Source: Gordius sp. MW1 (Eukaryota > Nematomorpha > Gordioida > Gordea > Gordiidae). From it: a stretch of DNA of 64,000 nucleotides. Position numbers and translations under genes: made by a program. The stretch lies in NCBI GenBank assembly GCA_964036665.1, contig OZ038530.1, positions 1,240,001 through 1,304,000 on the forward strand, given 5' to 3'. Below are positions 1 through 13,910 of this stretch, piece after piece (within the stretch, counting starts at the first letter, position 1; every line of letters starts with the position of its first letter). The notes beneath the pieces were generated by a model. It saw only the letters and a list, made by a program, of their open reading frames with translations, was not told where the DNA came from and did not search any database.

Positions 1-3000
1 CAACGGAAGGACAACGGACGGACAACAGACGGACAACGGAAGGACAACGGGCGGACAACGGACGGACAACGGACGGACAACGGACGGACAACGGAAGGAC
101 ATCAGAGGGACAACGGACGGACAACGGAAGGACAACGGGCGGACAACGGACGGACAACGGACGGACAACGGAAGGACATCAGACGGACAACGGACGGACA
201 ACGGAAGGACAACGGAAGGACAACGGGCGGACAACGGACGGACAACGGACGGACAACGGAAGGACATCAGACGGACAAGGGACGGACAACGGACGGACAA
301 CGGAAGGACATCAGACGGACAACGGACGGACAACGGAAGGACATCAGACGGACAAGGGACGGACAACGGATGGACAACGGAAGGACATCAGACGGACAAC
401 GGACGGACAACGGAAGGACAACGGACGGACAACGGACGGACAACGGAAGGACAACGGAAGGACAACGGACGGACAACGGACGGACAACAAAAGGACATCA
501 GACGGACAACGGAAGGACAACGGACGGACAACGGACGGACAACGGACGGACAACGGGCGGACAACGGGCGGACAACGGAAGGACAACGGAAGGACAACGG
601 GCGGACAACGGACGGACAACGGACGGACAACAAAAGGACATCAGACGGACAACGGAAGGACAACGGACGGACAACGGACGGACAACGGGCGGACAATGGG
701 CGGACAACAAAAGGACATCTGACGGACAACGGACGGACAACGGACGGACAACGGGCGGACAAATGACGGACAACGGAAGGACAACAAAAGGACATCAGAC
801 GGACAACGGACGGACAACAAAAGGACATCAGACGGACAACGGAAGGACATCAGACGGACAAGGGACGGACAACGGATGGACAACGGAAGGACATCAGACG
901 GACAACGGACGGACAACGGAAGGACAACAAAAGGACATCAGACGGACAACGGAAGGACAACGGACGGACAACGAACGGACAACGAACGGACAACGAACGG
1001 ACAACGGACAGACAACAAAAGGACAACGGACGGACAACGGACGGACAACAAAAGGACATCAGACGGACAACGGAAGGACAACGGAAGGACAACGGAAGGA
1101 CAACGGACGGACAACGGAAGGACAACGGAAGGACAACGGAAGGACAACGGAAGGACAACGGACGGACAACGGAAGGACAACGGAAGGACAACGGAAGGAC
1201 AACGGGCGGACAACGAACGGACAACGGACAGACAACAAAAGGACATCTGACGGACAACGGAAGGACAACGGACGGACAACGGACGGACAACGGAAGGACA
1301 ACGGAAGGACAACGGGCGGACAACGGACGGACAACGAACGGACAACGAACGGACAACGAACGGACAACGAACGGACAACGGACAGACAACAAAAGGACAT
1401 CAGACGGACAACGGACGGACAACAGGCGGACTTCAGACAGACAACGGAAGGACAACGGACGGACAACGAACGGACAACGAACGGACAACGAACGGACAAC
1501 GGACAGACAACAAAAGGACAACGGACGGACAACGGACGGACAACAAAAGGACATCAGACGGACAAGGGACGGACAAAGAACGGACAACGGACGGACAACG
1601 GACGGACAACAAAAGGACATCAGACGGACAACGGACGGACAACGGAAGGACAACACAAGGACAACGGAAGGACATCAGACGGACAACGAACGGACAACGG
1701 ACGGACAACAAAATGACATCAGACGGACAACGGACGGACAAAGAACGGACAACGGACGGACAACGGACGGACAACAAAAGGACATCAGACGGACAACGGA
1801 CGGACAACGGAAGGACAACAAAAGGACAACGGAAGGACATCAGACGGACAACGAACGGACAACGGACGGACAACAAAATGACATCAGACGGACAACGGAC
1901 GGACTACGGAAGGACATCAGAGGGACAACGGACGGACAACGGAAGGACAACGGGCGGACAACGGACGGACAACGGACGGACAACGGAAGGACATCAGACG
2001 GACAACGGACGGACAACGGAAGGACAACGGAAGGACATCAGACGGACAAGGGACGGACAAAGAACGGACAACGGACGGACAACGGACGGACAACAAAAGG
2101 ACATCAGACGGACAACGGACGGACAACGGAAGGACAACAAAAGGACAACGGAAGGACATCAGACGGACAACGAACGGACAACGGACGGACAACAAAATGA
2201 CATCAGACGGACAACGGACGGACAACGGAAGGACATCAGAGGGACAACGGACGGACAACGGAAGGACAACGGGCGGACAACGGACGGACAACGGACGGAC
2301 AACGGAAGGACATCAGACGGACAACGGACGGACAACGGAAGGACAACGGAAGGACAACGGACGGACAACGGAAGGACAACGGAAGGACAACGGAAGGACA
2401 ACGGGCGGACAACGAACGGACAACGGACAGACAACAAAAGGACATCTGACGGACAACGGAAGGACAACGGACGGACAACGGACGGACAACGGAAGGACTA
2501 CGGAAGGACAACGGGCGGACAACGGACGGACAACGAACGGACAACGAACGGACAACGAACGGACAACGGACAGACAACAAAAGGACATCAGACGGACAAC
2601 GGACGGACAACAGGCGGACTTCAGACAGACAACGGAAGGACAACGGACGGACAACGAACGGACAACGGACAGACAACAAAAGGACAACAGACGGACAAGG
2701 GACGGACAAAGAACGGACAACGGACGGACAACGGACGGACAACAAAAGGACATCAGACGGACAACGGACGGACAACGGAAGGACAACAAAAGGACAACGG
2801 AAGGACATCAGACGGACAACGAACGGACAACGGACGGACAACAAAATGACATCAGACGGACAAAGAACGGACAACGGACGGACAACGGACGGACAACAAA
2901 AGGACATCAGACGGACAACGGACGGACAACGGAAGGACAACAAAAGGACAACGGAAGGACATCAGACGGACAACGAACGGACAACGGACGGACAACAAAA

Positions 3001-6000
3001 TGACATCAGACGGACAACGGACGGACAACGGAAGGACATCAGAGGGACAACGGACGGACAACGGAAGGACAACGGAAGGACAACGGGCGGACAACGGACG
3101 GACAACGGACGGACAACGGAAGGACATCAGACGGACAACGGACGGACAACGGAAGGACAACGGAAGGACAACGGGCGGACAACGGACGGACAACGGACGG
3201 ACAACGGAAGGACATCAGACGGACAAGGGACGGACAACGGACGGACAACAAAAGGACATCAGACGGACAAGGGACGGACAAAGAACGGACAACGGACGGA
3301 CAACGGACGGACAACAAAAGGACATCAGACGGACAACGGACGGACAACGGAAGGACAACAAAAGGACAACGGAAGGACATCAGACGGACAACGAACGGAC
3401 AACGGACGGACAACAAAATGACATCAGACGGACAACGGACGGACAACGGAAGGACATCAGAGGGACAACGGACGGACAACGGAAGGACAACGGGCGGACA
3501 ACGGACGGACAACGGACGGACAACGGAAGGACATCAGACGGACAACGGACGGACAACGGAAGGACAACGGAAGGACAACGGGCGGACAACGGACGGACAA
3601 AGAACGGACAACGGACGGACAACGGACGGACAACAAAAGGACATCAGACGGACAACGGACGGACAACGGAAGGACAACAAAAGGACAACGGAAGGACATC
3701 AGACGGACAACGAACGGACAACGGACGGACAACAAAATGACATCAGACGGACAACGGACGGACAACGGAAGGACATCAGAGGGACAACGGACGGACAACG
3801 GAAGGACAACGGGCGGACAACGGACGGACAACGGACGGACAACGGAAGGACAACGGACATACAACGAATGGACAACGGACGGACAACGGACGGACAACAG
3901 GCGGACTTCAGACGGACAACGGAAGGACAACGGACGGACAACGGACGGACAACAAAAGGACATCAGACGGACAACGGAAGGACAACGGACGGACAACGGG
4001 CGGACAACGGACGGACAACGGAAGGACATCAGACGGACAACGAACGGACAACAGGCGGACTTCAGACAGACAACGGAAGGACAACGGACGGACAACGAAC
4101 GGACAACGAACGGACAACGAACGGACAACGGACAGACAACAAAAGGACAACGGACGGACAACGGACGGACAACAAAAGGACATCAGACGGACAAGGGACG
4201 GACAAAGAACGGACAACGGACGGACAACGGACGGACAACAAAAGGACATCAGACGGACAACGGACGGACAACGGAAGGACAACGGAAGGACAACGGAAGG
4301 ACAACGGAAGGACAACGGAAGGACAACGGACGGACAACGGAAGGACAACGGAAGGACAACGGAAGGACAACGGAAGGACAACGGACGGACAACGGAAGGA
4401 CAACGGAAGGACAACGGAAGGACAACGGGCGGACAACGAACGGACAACGGACAGACAACAAAAGGACATCTGACGGACAACGGAAGGACAACGGACGGAC
4501 AACGGACGGACAACGGAAGGACAACGGAAGGACAACGGGCGGACAACGGACGGACAACGAACGGACAACGAACGGACAACGAACGGACAACGGACAGACA
4601 ACAAAAGGACATCAGACGGACAACGGACGGACAACAGGCGGACTTCAGACAGACAACGGAAGGACAACGGACGGACAACGAACGGACAACGAACGGACAA
4701 CGAACGGACAACGGACAGACAACAAAAGGACAACGGACGGACAACGGACGGACAACAAAAGGACATCAGACGGACAAGGGACGGACAAAGAACGGACAAC
4801 GGACGGACACCGGACGGACAACAAAAGGACATCAGACGGACAACGGACGGACAACGGAAGGACAACAAAAGGACAACGGAAGGACATCAGACGGACAACG
4901 AACGGACAACGGACGGACAACAAAATGACATCAGACGGACAACGGACGGATAACAAAAGGACATCAGACGGACAACGGACGGACAACGGAAGGACAACGG
5001 ACGGACAACGGAAGGACAACGGAAGGACAACGGACGGACAACGGAAGGACAACGGACATACAACGAATGGACAACGGACGGACAACGGACGGACAACAGG
5101 CGGACTTCAGACGGACAACGGAAGGACAACGGACGGACAACGGACGGACAACAAAAGGACATCAGACGGACAACGGAAGGACAACGGACGGACAACGGGC
5201 GGACAACGGACGGACAACGGAAGGACATCAGACGGACAACGAACGGACAACGGACGGACAACAAAATGACATCAGACGGACAACGGACGGACAACGGAAG
5301 GACAACGGAAGGACAACGGACGGACAACAGACGGACAACGGACGGACAACGAACGGACAACGAACGGACAACAAAAGGACATCAGACGGACAACGGACGG
5401 ACAACGGAAGGACAACGGACGGACAACGGAAGGACAACGGAAGGACAACGGAAGGACAACGGGCGGACAACGAACGGACAACGGACGGACAACGGAAGGA
5501 CATCAGAGGGACAACGGACGGACAACGGACGGACAACGAACGGACAACGGACGGACAACGGACGGACAACGGAAGGACAACTAAAGGACATCAGACGGAC
5601 AACGGACGGACAACGGACGGACAACGGAAGGACAACGGACGGAAAACGGACGGACAACGGAAGGACAACGGAAGGACAACGGAAGGACAACGGGCGGACA
5701 ACGGACGGACAACGGACGGACAACGGAAGGACAACGGACGGACAACGGAAGGACATCAGACGGACAACGGACGGACAACGGACGGACAACGGAAGGACAA
5801 CGGGCGGACAACGGACGGACAACGGACGGACAACGGAAGGACATCAGACGGACAACGGACGGACAACGAACGGACAACGAACGGACAACGGAAGGACAAC
5901 GGAAGGACAACGGACGGACAACGGGCGGACTACGGAAGGACAACGGGCGGACAACAAAAGGACATCAGACGGACAACGGACGGACAACGGAAGGACAACG

Positions 6001-9000
6001 GATAGACAACGGGCGGACAACGGACGGACAACGGACGGACAACGGAAGGACATCAGACGGACAAGGGACGGACAACGGAAGGACAACGGACGGACAACGG
6101 AAGGACATCAGACGGACAACGGAGGGACAACGGACGGACAACGGAAGGACAACGGGCGGACAACGGACGGACAACGGACGGACAACGGAAGGACATCAGA
6201 CGGACAACGGACGGACAACGGAAGGACAACGAACGGACAACGGACAGACAACAAAAGGACATCAGACGGACAACGGACGGACAACAGGCGGACTTCAGAC
6301 GGACAACGGAAGGACAACGGACGGACAACGAACGGACAACGAACGGACAACGAACGGACAACGGACAGACAACAAAAGGACAACGGACGGACAACGGACG
6401 GACAACAAAAGGACATCAGACGGACAAGGGACGGACAAAGAACGGACAACGGACGGACAACGGACGGACAACAAAAGGACATCAGACGGACAACGGACGG
6501 ACAACGGAAGGACAACGGACGGACAACGGAAGGACAACGGACGGACAACGGAAGGACAACGGACGGACAACGGACGGACAACGGACGGACAACGGAAGGA
6601 CAACGGAAGGACAACGGGCGGACAACGGACGGACAACGAACGGACAACGAACGGACAACGAACGGACAACGGACAGACAACAAAAGGACATCAGACGGAC
6701 AACGGACGGACAACAGGCGGACTTCAGACGGACAACGGAAGGACAACGGACGGACAACGAACGGACAACGAACGGACAACGAACGGACAACGGACAGACA
6801 ACAAAAGGACAACGGACGGACAACGGACGGACAACAAAAGGACATCAGACGGACAAGGGACGGACAAAGAACGGACAACGGACGGACAACGGACGGACAA
6901 CAAAAGGACATCAGACGGACAACGGGCGGACAACGGACGGACAACGGACGGACAACGGAAGGACAACGGAAGGACAACGGGCGGACAACGGACGGACAAC
7001 GGAAGGACATCAGACGGACAACGAACGGACAACGGAAGGACAACAAAAGGACATCAGACGGACAACGAACGGACAACGAACGGACAACGAACGGACAACG
7101 GACGGACAACAAAAGGACATCAGACGGACAAGGGACGGACAACGAACGGACAACGGACGGACAACGGACGGACAACAAAAGGACATCAGACGGACAACGG
7201 ACGGACAACGGAAGGAAAACGGACGGACAACGGAAGGACAACGGACGGACAACGGACGGACAACGGACGGACAACGGGCGGACAAGGGACGGACAACGGA
7301 TGGACAACGGAAGGACATCAGATGGACAACGGACGGACAACGGAAGGACAACAAAAGGACATCAGACGGACAACGGACGGACAACAAAAGGACATCAGAC
7401 GGACAACGGACGGACAACGGAAGGACAACGGACGGACAACGGAAGGACAACGGAAGGACAACGGACGGACAACGGAAGGACAACGGACATACAACGAATG
7501 GACAACGGACGGACAACGGACGGACAACAGGCGGACTTCAGACGGACAACGGAAGGACAACGGACGGACAACGGACGGACAACAAAAGGACATCAGACGG
7601 ACAACGGAAGGACAACGGACGGACAACGGGCGGACAACGGACGGACAACGGAAGGACATCAGACGGACAACGAACGGACAACGGACGGACAACAAAATGA
7701 CATCAGACGGACAACGGACGGACAACGGAAGGACAACGGAAGGACAACGGAAGGACAACGGAAGGACAACGGACGGACAACAGACGGACAACGGAAGGAC
7801 AACGGAAGGACAACGGGCGGACAACGAACGGACAACGGACAGACAACAAAAGGACATCTGACGGACAACGGAAGGACAACGGACGGACAACGGACGGACA
7901 ACGGAAGGACAACGGAAGGACAACGGGCGGATAAACGGACGGACAACGAACGGACAACGAACGGACAACGAACGGACAACGGACAGACAACAAAAGGACA
8001 TCAGACGGACAACGGACGGACAACAGGCGGACTTCAGACGGACAACGGAAGGACAACGGACGGACAACGAACGGACAACGAACGGACAACGAACGGACAA
8101 CGGACAGACAACAAAAGGACAACGGACGGACAACGGACGGACAACAAAAGGACATCAGACGGACAAGGGACGGACAAAGAACGGACAACGGACGGACAAC
8201 GGACGGACAACAAAAGGACATCAGACGGACAACGAACGGACAACGGACGGACAACAAAATGACATCAGACGGACAACGGACGGACAACGGAAGGACAACG
8301 GAAGGACAACGGAAGGACAACGGAAGGACAACGGACGGACAACAGACGGACAACGGAAGGACAACGGAAGGACAACGGAAGGACAACGGGCGGACAACGA
8401 ACGGACAACGGACAGACAACAAAAGGACATCTGACGGACAACGGAAGGACAACGGACGGACAACGGACGGACAACGGAAGGACAACGGAAGGACAACGGG
8501 CGGACAACGGACGGACAACGAACGGACAACGAACGGACAACGGACGGACAACAGGCGGACTTCAGACGGACAACGGAAGGACAACGGACGGACAACGGAC
8601 GGACTTCAGACGGACAACGGAAGGACAACGGACGGACAACGAACGGACAACGAACGGACAACGAACGGACAACGGACAGACAACAAAAGGACAACGGACG
8701 GACAACGGACGGACAACAAAAGGACATCAGACGGACAAGGGACGGACAACGGACGGACAACGGAAGGACAACAAAAGGACAACGGAAGGACATCAGACGG
8801 ACAACGAACGGACAACGGACGGACAACAAAATGACATCAGACGGACAACGGACGGACAACGGAAGGACAACGGAAGGACAACGGAAGGACAACGGACGGA
8901 CAACGGACGGACAACGAACGGACAACGAACGGACAACAAAAGGACATCAGACGGACAACGGACGGACAACGGAAGGACAACGGACGGACAACGGAAGGAC

Positions 9001-12000
9001 AACGGAAGGACAACGGAAGGACAACGGGCGGACAACGAACGGACAACGGACGGACAACGGAAGGACATCAGAGGGACAACGGACGGACATCGGAAGGACA
9101 ACGAACGGACAACGGACGGACAACGAACGGACAACGGACGGACAACGAACGGACAACGGAAGGACAACGGAAGGACAACGGACGGACAACGGACGGACAA
9201 CGGAAGGACAACGGAAGGACAACGGAAGGACAACGGAAGGACAACGGGCGGACAACGGACGGACAACGGAAGGACATCAGACGGACAAGGGACGGACAAC
9301 GGATGGACAACGGGCGGACAACGGACGGACAACGGACGGACAACGGAAGGACATCAGACGGACAACGGACGGACAACGGAAGGACAACGGAAGGACAACG
9401 GGCGGACAACGGACGGACAACGGACGGACAACGGAAGGACATCAGACGGACAACGGACGGACAACGAACGGACAACGGAAGGACAACGGAAGGACAACGG
9501 ACGGACAACGGAAGGACAACGGAAGGACAACGGAAGGACAACGGGCGGACAACGGGCGGACAACGGACGGACAACGGAAGGACATCAGACGGACAAGGGA
9601 CGGACAACGGATGGACAACGGACGGACAACGGACGGACAACGGACGGACAACGGAAGGACATCAGACGGACAACGGACGGACAACGGACGGACAACGGAC
9701 GGACAACGGACGGACAACGGAAGGACATCAGACGGACAACGGACGGACAACGGAAGGACAACGGAAGGACAACGGGCGGACAACGGACGGACAACGGACG
9801 GACAACGGAAGGACATCAGACGGACAAGGGACGGACAACGGACGGACAACGGAAGGAGATCAGACGGACAACGGACGGACAACGGAAGGACAACGGAAGG
9901 ACATCAGATGGACAAGGGACGGACAACGGATGGACAAAGGGCGGACAACGGACGGACAACGGACGGACAACGGACGGACAACGGAAGGACATCAGACGGA
10001 CAACGGACGGACAACGGAAGGACAACGGAAGGACAACGGGCGGACAACGGACGGACAACGGACGGACAACGGAAGGACATCAGACGGACAACGGACGGAC
10101 AACGAACGGACAACGGAAGGACAACGGAAGGACAACGGACGGACAACGGAAGGACAACGGAAGGACAACGGAAGGACAACGGGCGGACAACGGGCGGACA
10201 ACGGACGGACAACGGAAGGACATCAGACGGACAAGGGACGGACAACGGATGGACAACGGACGGACAACGGACGGACAACGGACGGACAACGGAAGGACAT
10301 CAGACGGACAACGGACGGACAACGGACGGACAACGGACGGACAACGGACGGACAACGGAAGGACATCAGACGGACAACGGACGGACAACGGAAGGACAAC
10401 GGAAGGACAACGGGCGGACAACGGACGGACAACGGACGGACAACGGAAGGACATCAGACGGACAAGGGACGGACAACGGACGGACAACGGAAGGAGATCA
10501 GACGGACAACGGACGGACAACGGAAGGACAACGGAAGGACATCAGATGGACAAGGGACGGACAACGGATGGACAACGGAAGGACATCAGACGGACAACGG
10601 ACGGACAACGGAAGGACAACGGGCGGACATCAGACGGACAACGGACGGACAACGGAAGGACAACAAAAGGACATCAGACGGACAACGAACGGACAACGAA
10701 CGGACAACGAACGGACAACGAACGGACAACGAACGGACAACGGATAGACAACAAAAGGACATCAGACGGACAACGGACGGACAACGAACGGACAACGGAC
10801 GGACAACGGACGGACAACAAAATGACATCAGACGGACAACGGACGGACAACGGAAGGACAACGGAAGGACAACGGAAGGACAACGGAAGGACAACGGACG
10901 GACAACGGACGGACAACGGAAGGACAACGGAAGGACAACGGAAGGACAACGGGCGGACAACGGGCGGACAACGGACGGACAACGGAAGGACATCAGACGG
11001 ACAAGGGACGGACAACGGAAGGACAACGGGCAAACAACGGACGGACAACGGAAGGACAACGGAAGGACAACGGAAGGACAACGGACGGACAACGGACGGA
11101 CAACGAACGGACAACGAACGGACAACAAAAGGACATCAGACGGACAACGGACGGACAACGGAAGGACAACGGACGGACAACGGAAGGACAACGGAAGGAC
11201 AACGGAAGGACAACGGGCGGACAACGAACGGACAACGGACGGACAACGGAAGGACATCAGAGGGACAACGGACGGACATCGGAAGGACAACGAACGGACA
11301 ACGGACGGACAACGAACGGACAACGGACGGACAACGAACGGACAACGGAAGGACAACGGAAGGACAACGGACGGACAACGGACGGACAACGGAAGGACAA
11401 CGGAAGGACAACGGAAGGACAACGGAAGGACAACGGGCGGACAACGGACGGACAACGGAAGGACATCAGACGGACAAGGGACGGACAACGGATGGACAAC
11501 GGGCGGACAACGGACGGACAACGGACGGACAACGGACGGACAACGGAAGGACATCAGACGGACAACGGAAGGACAACGGGCGGACAACGGACGGACAACG
11601 GGCGGACAACGGACGGACAACGGACGGACAACGGACGGACAACGAACGGACAACGGAAGGACAACGGAAGGACAACGGACGGACAACGGAAGGACAACGG
11701 AAGGACAACGGAAGGACAACGGGCGGACAACGGGCGGACAACGGACGGACAACGGAAGGACATCAGACGGACAAGGGACGGACAACGGATGGACAACGGA
11801 CGGACAACGGACGGACAACGGACGGACAACGGAAGGACATCAGACGGACAACGGACGGACAACGGACGGACAACGGACGGACAACGGACGGACAACGGAC
11901 GGACAACGGACGGACAACGGAAGGACATCAGACGGACAACGGACGGACAACGGAAGGACAACGGAAGGACAACGGGCGGACAACGGACGGACAACGGACG

Positions 12001-13320
12001 GACAACGGAAGGACATCAGACGGACAAGGGACGGACAACGGACGGACAACGGAAGGAGATCAGACGGACAACGGACGGACAACGGAAGGACAACGGAAGG
12101 ACATCAGATGGACAAGGGACGGACAACGGATGGACAACGGAAGGACATCAGACGGACAACGGACGGACAACGGAAGGACAACGGGCGGACATCAGACGGA
12201 CAACGGACGGACAACGGAAGGACAACAAAAGGACATCAGACGGACAACGAACGGACAACGAACGGACAACGAACGGACAACGAACGGACAACGAACGGAC
12301 AACGGATAGACAACAAAAGGACATCAGACGGACAACGGACGGACAACGAACGGACAACGGACGGACAACGGACGGACAACAAAATGACATCAGACGGACA
12401 ACGGACGGACAACGGAAGGACAACGGAAGGACAACGGAAGGACAACGGAAGGACAACGGACGGACAACGGACGGACAACGGAAGGACAACGGAAGGACAA
12501 CGGAAGGACAACGGGCGGACAACGGGCGGACAACGGACGGACAACGGAAGGACATCAGACGGACAAGGGACGGACAACGGAAGGACAACGGGCGGACAAC
12601 GGACGGACAACGGACGGACAACGGAAGGACATCAGACGGACAAGGGACGGACAACGCACGGACAACGGAAGGACATCAGACGGACAACCGACGGACAACG
12701 AACGGACAACGGACGGACAACGAACGGACAACGGACGGACAACGGAAGGACAACGGAAGGACAACGGAAGGACAACGGGCGGACAACGAACGGACAACGG
12801 AAGGACAACGGAAGGACAACGGACGGACAACGGACGGACAACGGAAGGACAACGGGCGGACAACGGACGGACAACGGACGGACAACGGACGGACAACGGA
12901 AGGACATCAGAGGGACAACGGACGGACAACGGAAGGACAACGGGCGGACAACGGACGGACAACGGACGGACAACGGAAGGACATCAGACGGACAACGGAC
13001 GGACAACGGAAGGACAACGGGCGGACAACGGGCGGACAACGGACGGACAACGGACGGACAACGGGCGGACAACGAAAGGACAACGGACGGACAACGGACG
13101 GACAACGGACGTACAACGGACGGACAATGGGCGGACAACGGAAGGACAACGGGCGGACAACGGACGGACAACGGACGGACAACGGGCGGACAACGGACGG
13201 ACAACGGACGGACAACGGGCGGACAACGAAAGGACAACGGACGGACAACGGACGGACAACGGACGGACAACGGACGGACAACAGACGGACAACGGGCGGA
13301 CAACGGACGGACAACGGACG
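1..13320 (+). repeat. 11-bp minisatellite array, GGACAAC orientation (left arm, first block)
   Basis: Uninterrupted tandem 11-mers, reference form GGACAACGGAC, entering from beyond the left window edge. Frequent variants are GGACAACGGAA, GGACAACGGGC, GGACAACGAAC, GGACAACAAAA and GGACATCAGAC; GGACAAGGGAC and GGACAACGGAT are rarer. The first five bases GGACA hardly change and nearly all variation is in the last six. The plus strand is almost free of T outside the ATC and GAT variants. Larger internal duplications are visible: about 9354-9920 recurs at 9992-10558 (638 bp = 58 units), and 8947-9255 recurs at 11136-11444 (2189 bp = 199 units). The array is open in all frames but has no gene-like features. 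Confidence 0.97.
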
Positions 13321-13406
13321 TAGCCAGCGGACGGCCAAAAAGTCATATTATCAACAGAATACTCTCACGGATTCAAACTTGTTGCCTCCTGACGGACAAC
13401 GGACGG

Positions 13407-13520
13407 TCCGTCGTCCCTCCGTTGTCCGTCCGTCCTCCCTCCGTCGTCTCTCCGTCGTCCGTCCGTCGTCCCTCCGTCGTCCGTCCGTCGTCCCTCCGTC
13501 GTCCCTCCGTCGTCCCTCCG
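13407..13520 (-). repeat. Inner 11-mer array of A block 1 (opposite orientation)
   Basis: About ten units of GTCCGTCCGTC / GTCCCTCCGTC on the plus strand. This is the satellite sequence in reverse orientation, with GTC replacing the usual GTT triplet. The orientation switches at ACGGACGG/TCCGTCG. It differs in unit type from the surrounding array, so the two are not freely homogenising. Confidence 0.92.
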
Positions 13521-13828
13521 TGCTATGCAATTTATTAAATTTTTTTTATCAAAAAATATTTTTTTCGACCTCAAATTTTTTTCCATTTTTTTGTTCAACC
13601 ATATAGGCCTCATGAAAATTTTTGATATCAGAAGTGAATTCCGTAAAAAAAATTTTTTTGATCAGAAAATATTTTTTCGACCTCAAAATTTTTTCAATTT
13701 TTTTGTAACACCATATAGGCCTCATGAAAATTTTCGATATCAGAGGTGAATTCCGAAAAAAAAAAATTTTTCGACTTGAAAATTTTTTAAATTTTTTTGT
13801 TCAACCATATAGGCTTCGTGAAAATTTC
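13521..13828 (+). repeat. AT-rich tandem repeat, three units (A block 1)
   Basis: Three diverged units marked by CCATATAGGC(C/T)T at about 13599, 13711 and 13805, so unit lengths are about 112 and 94 bp. Each unit has poly-T/A runs, a TTTTCGACCTCAAA-type motif, and TGAAAATTTT followed (in the first two) by GATATCAGARGTGAATTCCG. Open frames through it are accidental. Confidence 0.88.
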
Positions 13829-13910
13829 AGCGGACGGCTAAAAAGTCATATTATCAATGTTATTAACAAGAACAGAATACTCTCCGGGATTCAAACTTGT
13901 AGCCTCCTGA

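Larger units (their letters stand above)
13321..13910 (+). repeat. A block 1: direct repeats flanking inner array and AT-rich repeats
   Basis: A 590-bp non-satellite block between two satellite arrays. Its order is: direct repeat (13326-13393, with the motif AAAAAGTCATATTATCAA), inner reversed 11-mer array (13407-13520), AT-rich tandem repeats (13521-13828), then a second, longer version of the direct repeat (13829-13910) with about 15 extra bases. The right copy ends CTCCTGATGG where the left ends CTCCTGACGG. An almost identical block lies 4398 bp downstream. No ORF of known type is present. It could be an old degraded mobile element or a structural spacer. Confidence 0.9.

Noticed and set aside
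370-1716. Threonine-rich 11-residue repeats as an ice-binding or beta-solenoid protein
   Set aside because: The periodic residues follow directly from reading an 11-bp DNA repeat. There is no signal peptide, no conserved codon choice, and the same peptide arises in every frame.
1-3000. Telomeric repeat array
   Set aside because: The unit is GGACAACGGAC, not TTAGG or TTAGGG or a close variant, and interspersed elements and an orientation switch occur inside.
1-13320. CRISPR array
   Set aside because: The repeats are contiguous 11-mers without unique spacers, and the context is eukaryotic.
9303-13538. Very long open frames (1411, 1390, 2196 codons and others) in the satellite on both strands as repeat-protein genes
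   Set aside because: The 11-mer lacks stops in all frames on both strands, so such frames are expected. Each base serves every codon position, there are no flanking gene signals, and the frames end at A blocks or chance mutations.
13525-13749. Short Phe/Lys-rich frames in the AT-rich repeats of the A blocks as small membrane proteins
   Set aside because: They are translations of poly-T/A tandem repeats, break when unit number changes, and have no start context or conservation beyond the DNA repeat.
13326-13910. A block as an LTR or TRIM retrotransposon because of its terminal direct repeats
   Set aside because: No TG..CA ends, primer-binding site, polypurine tract or target duplication is visible, and the repeats are only about 68 and 82 bp.
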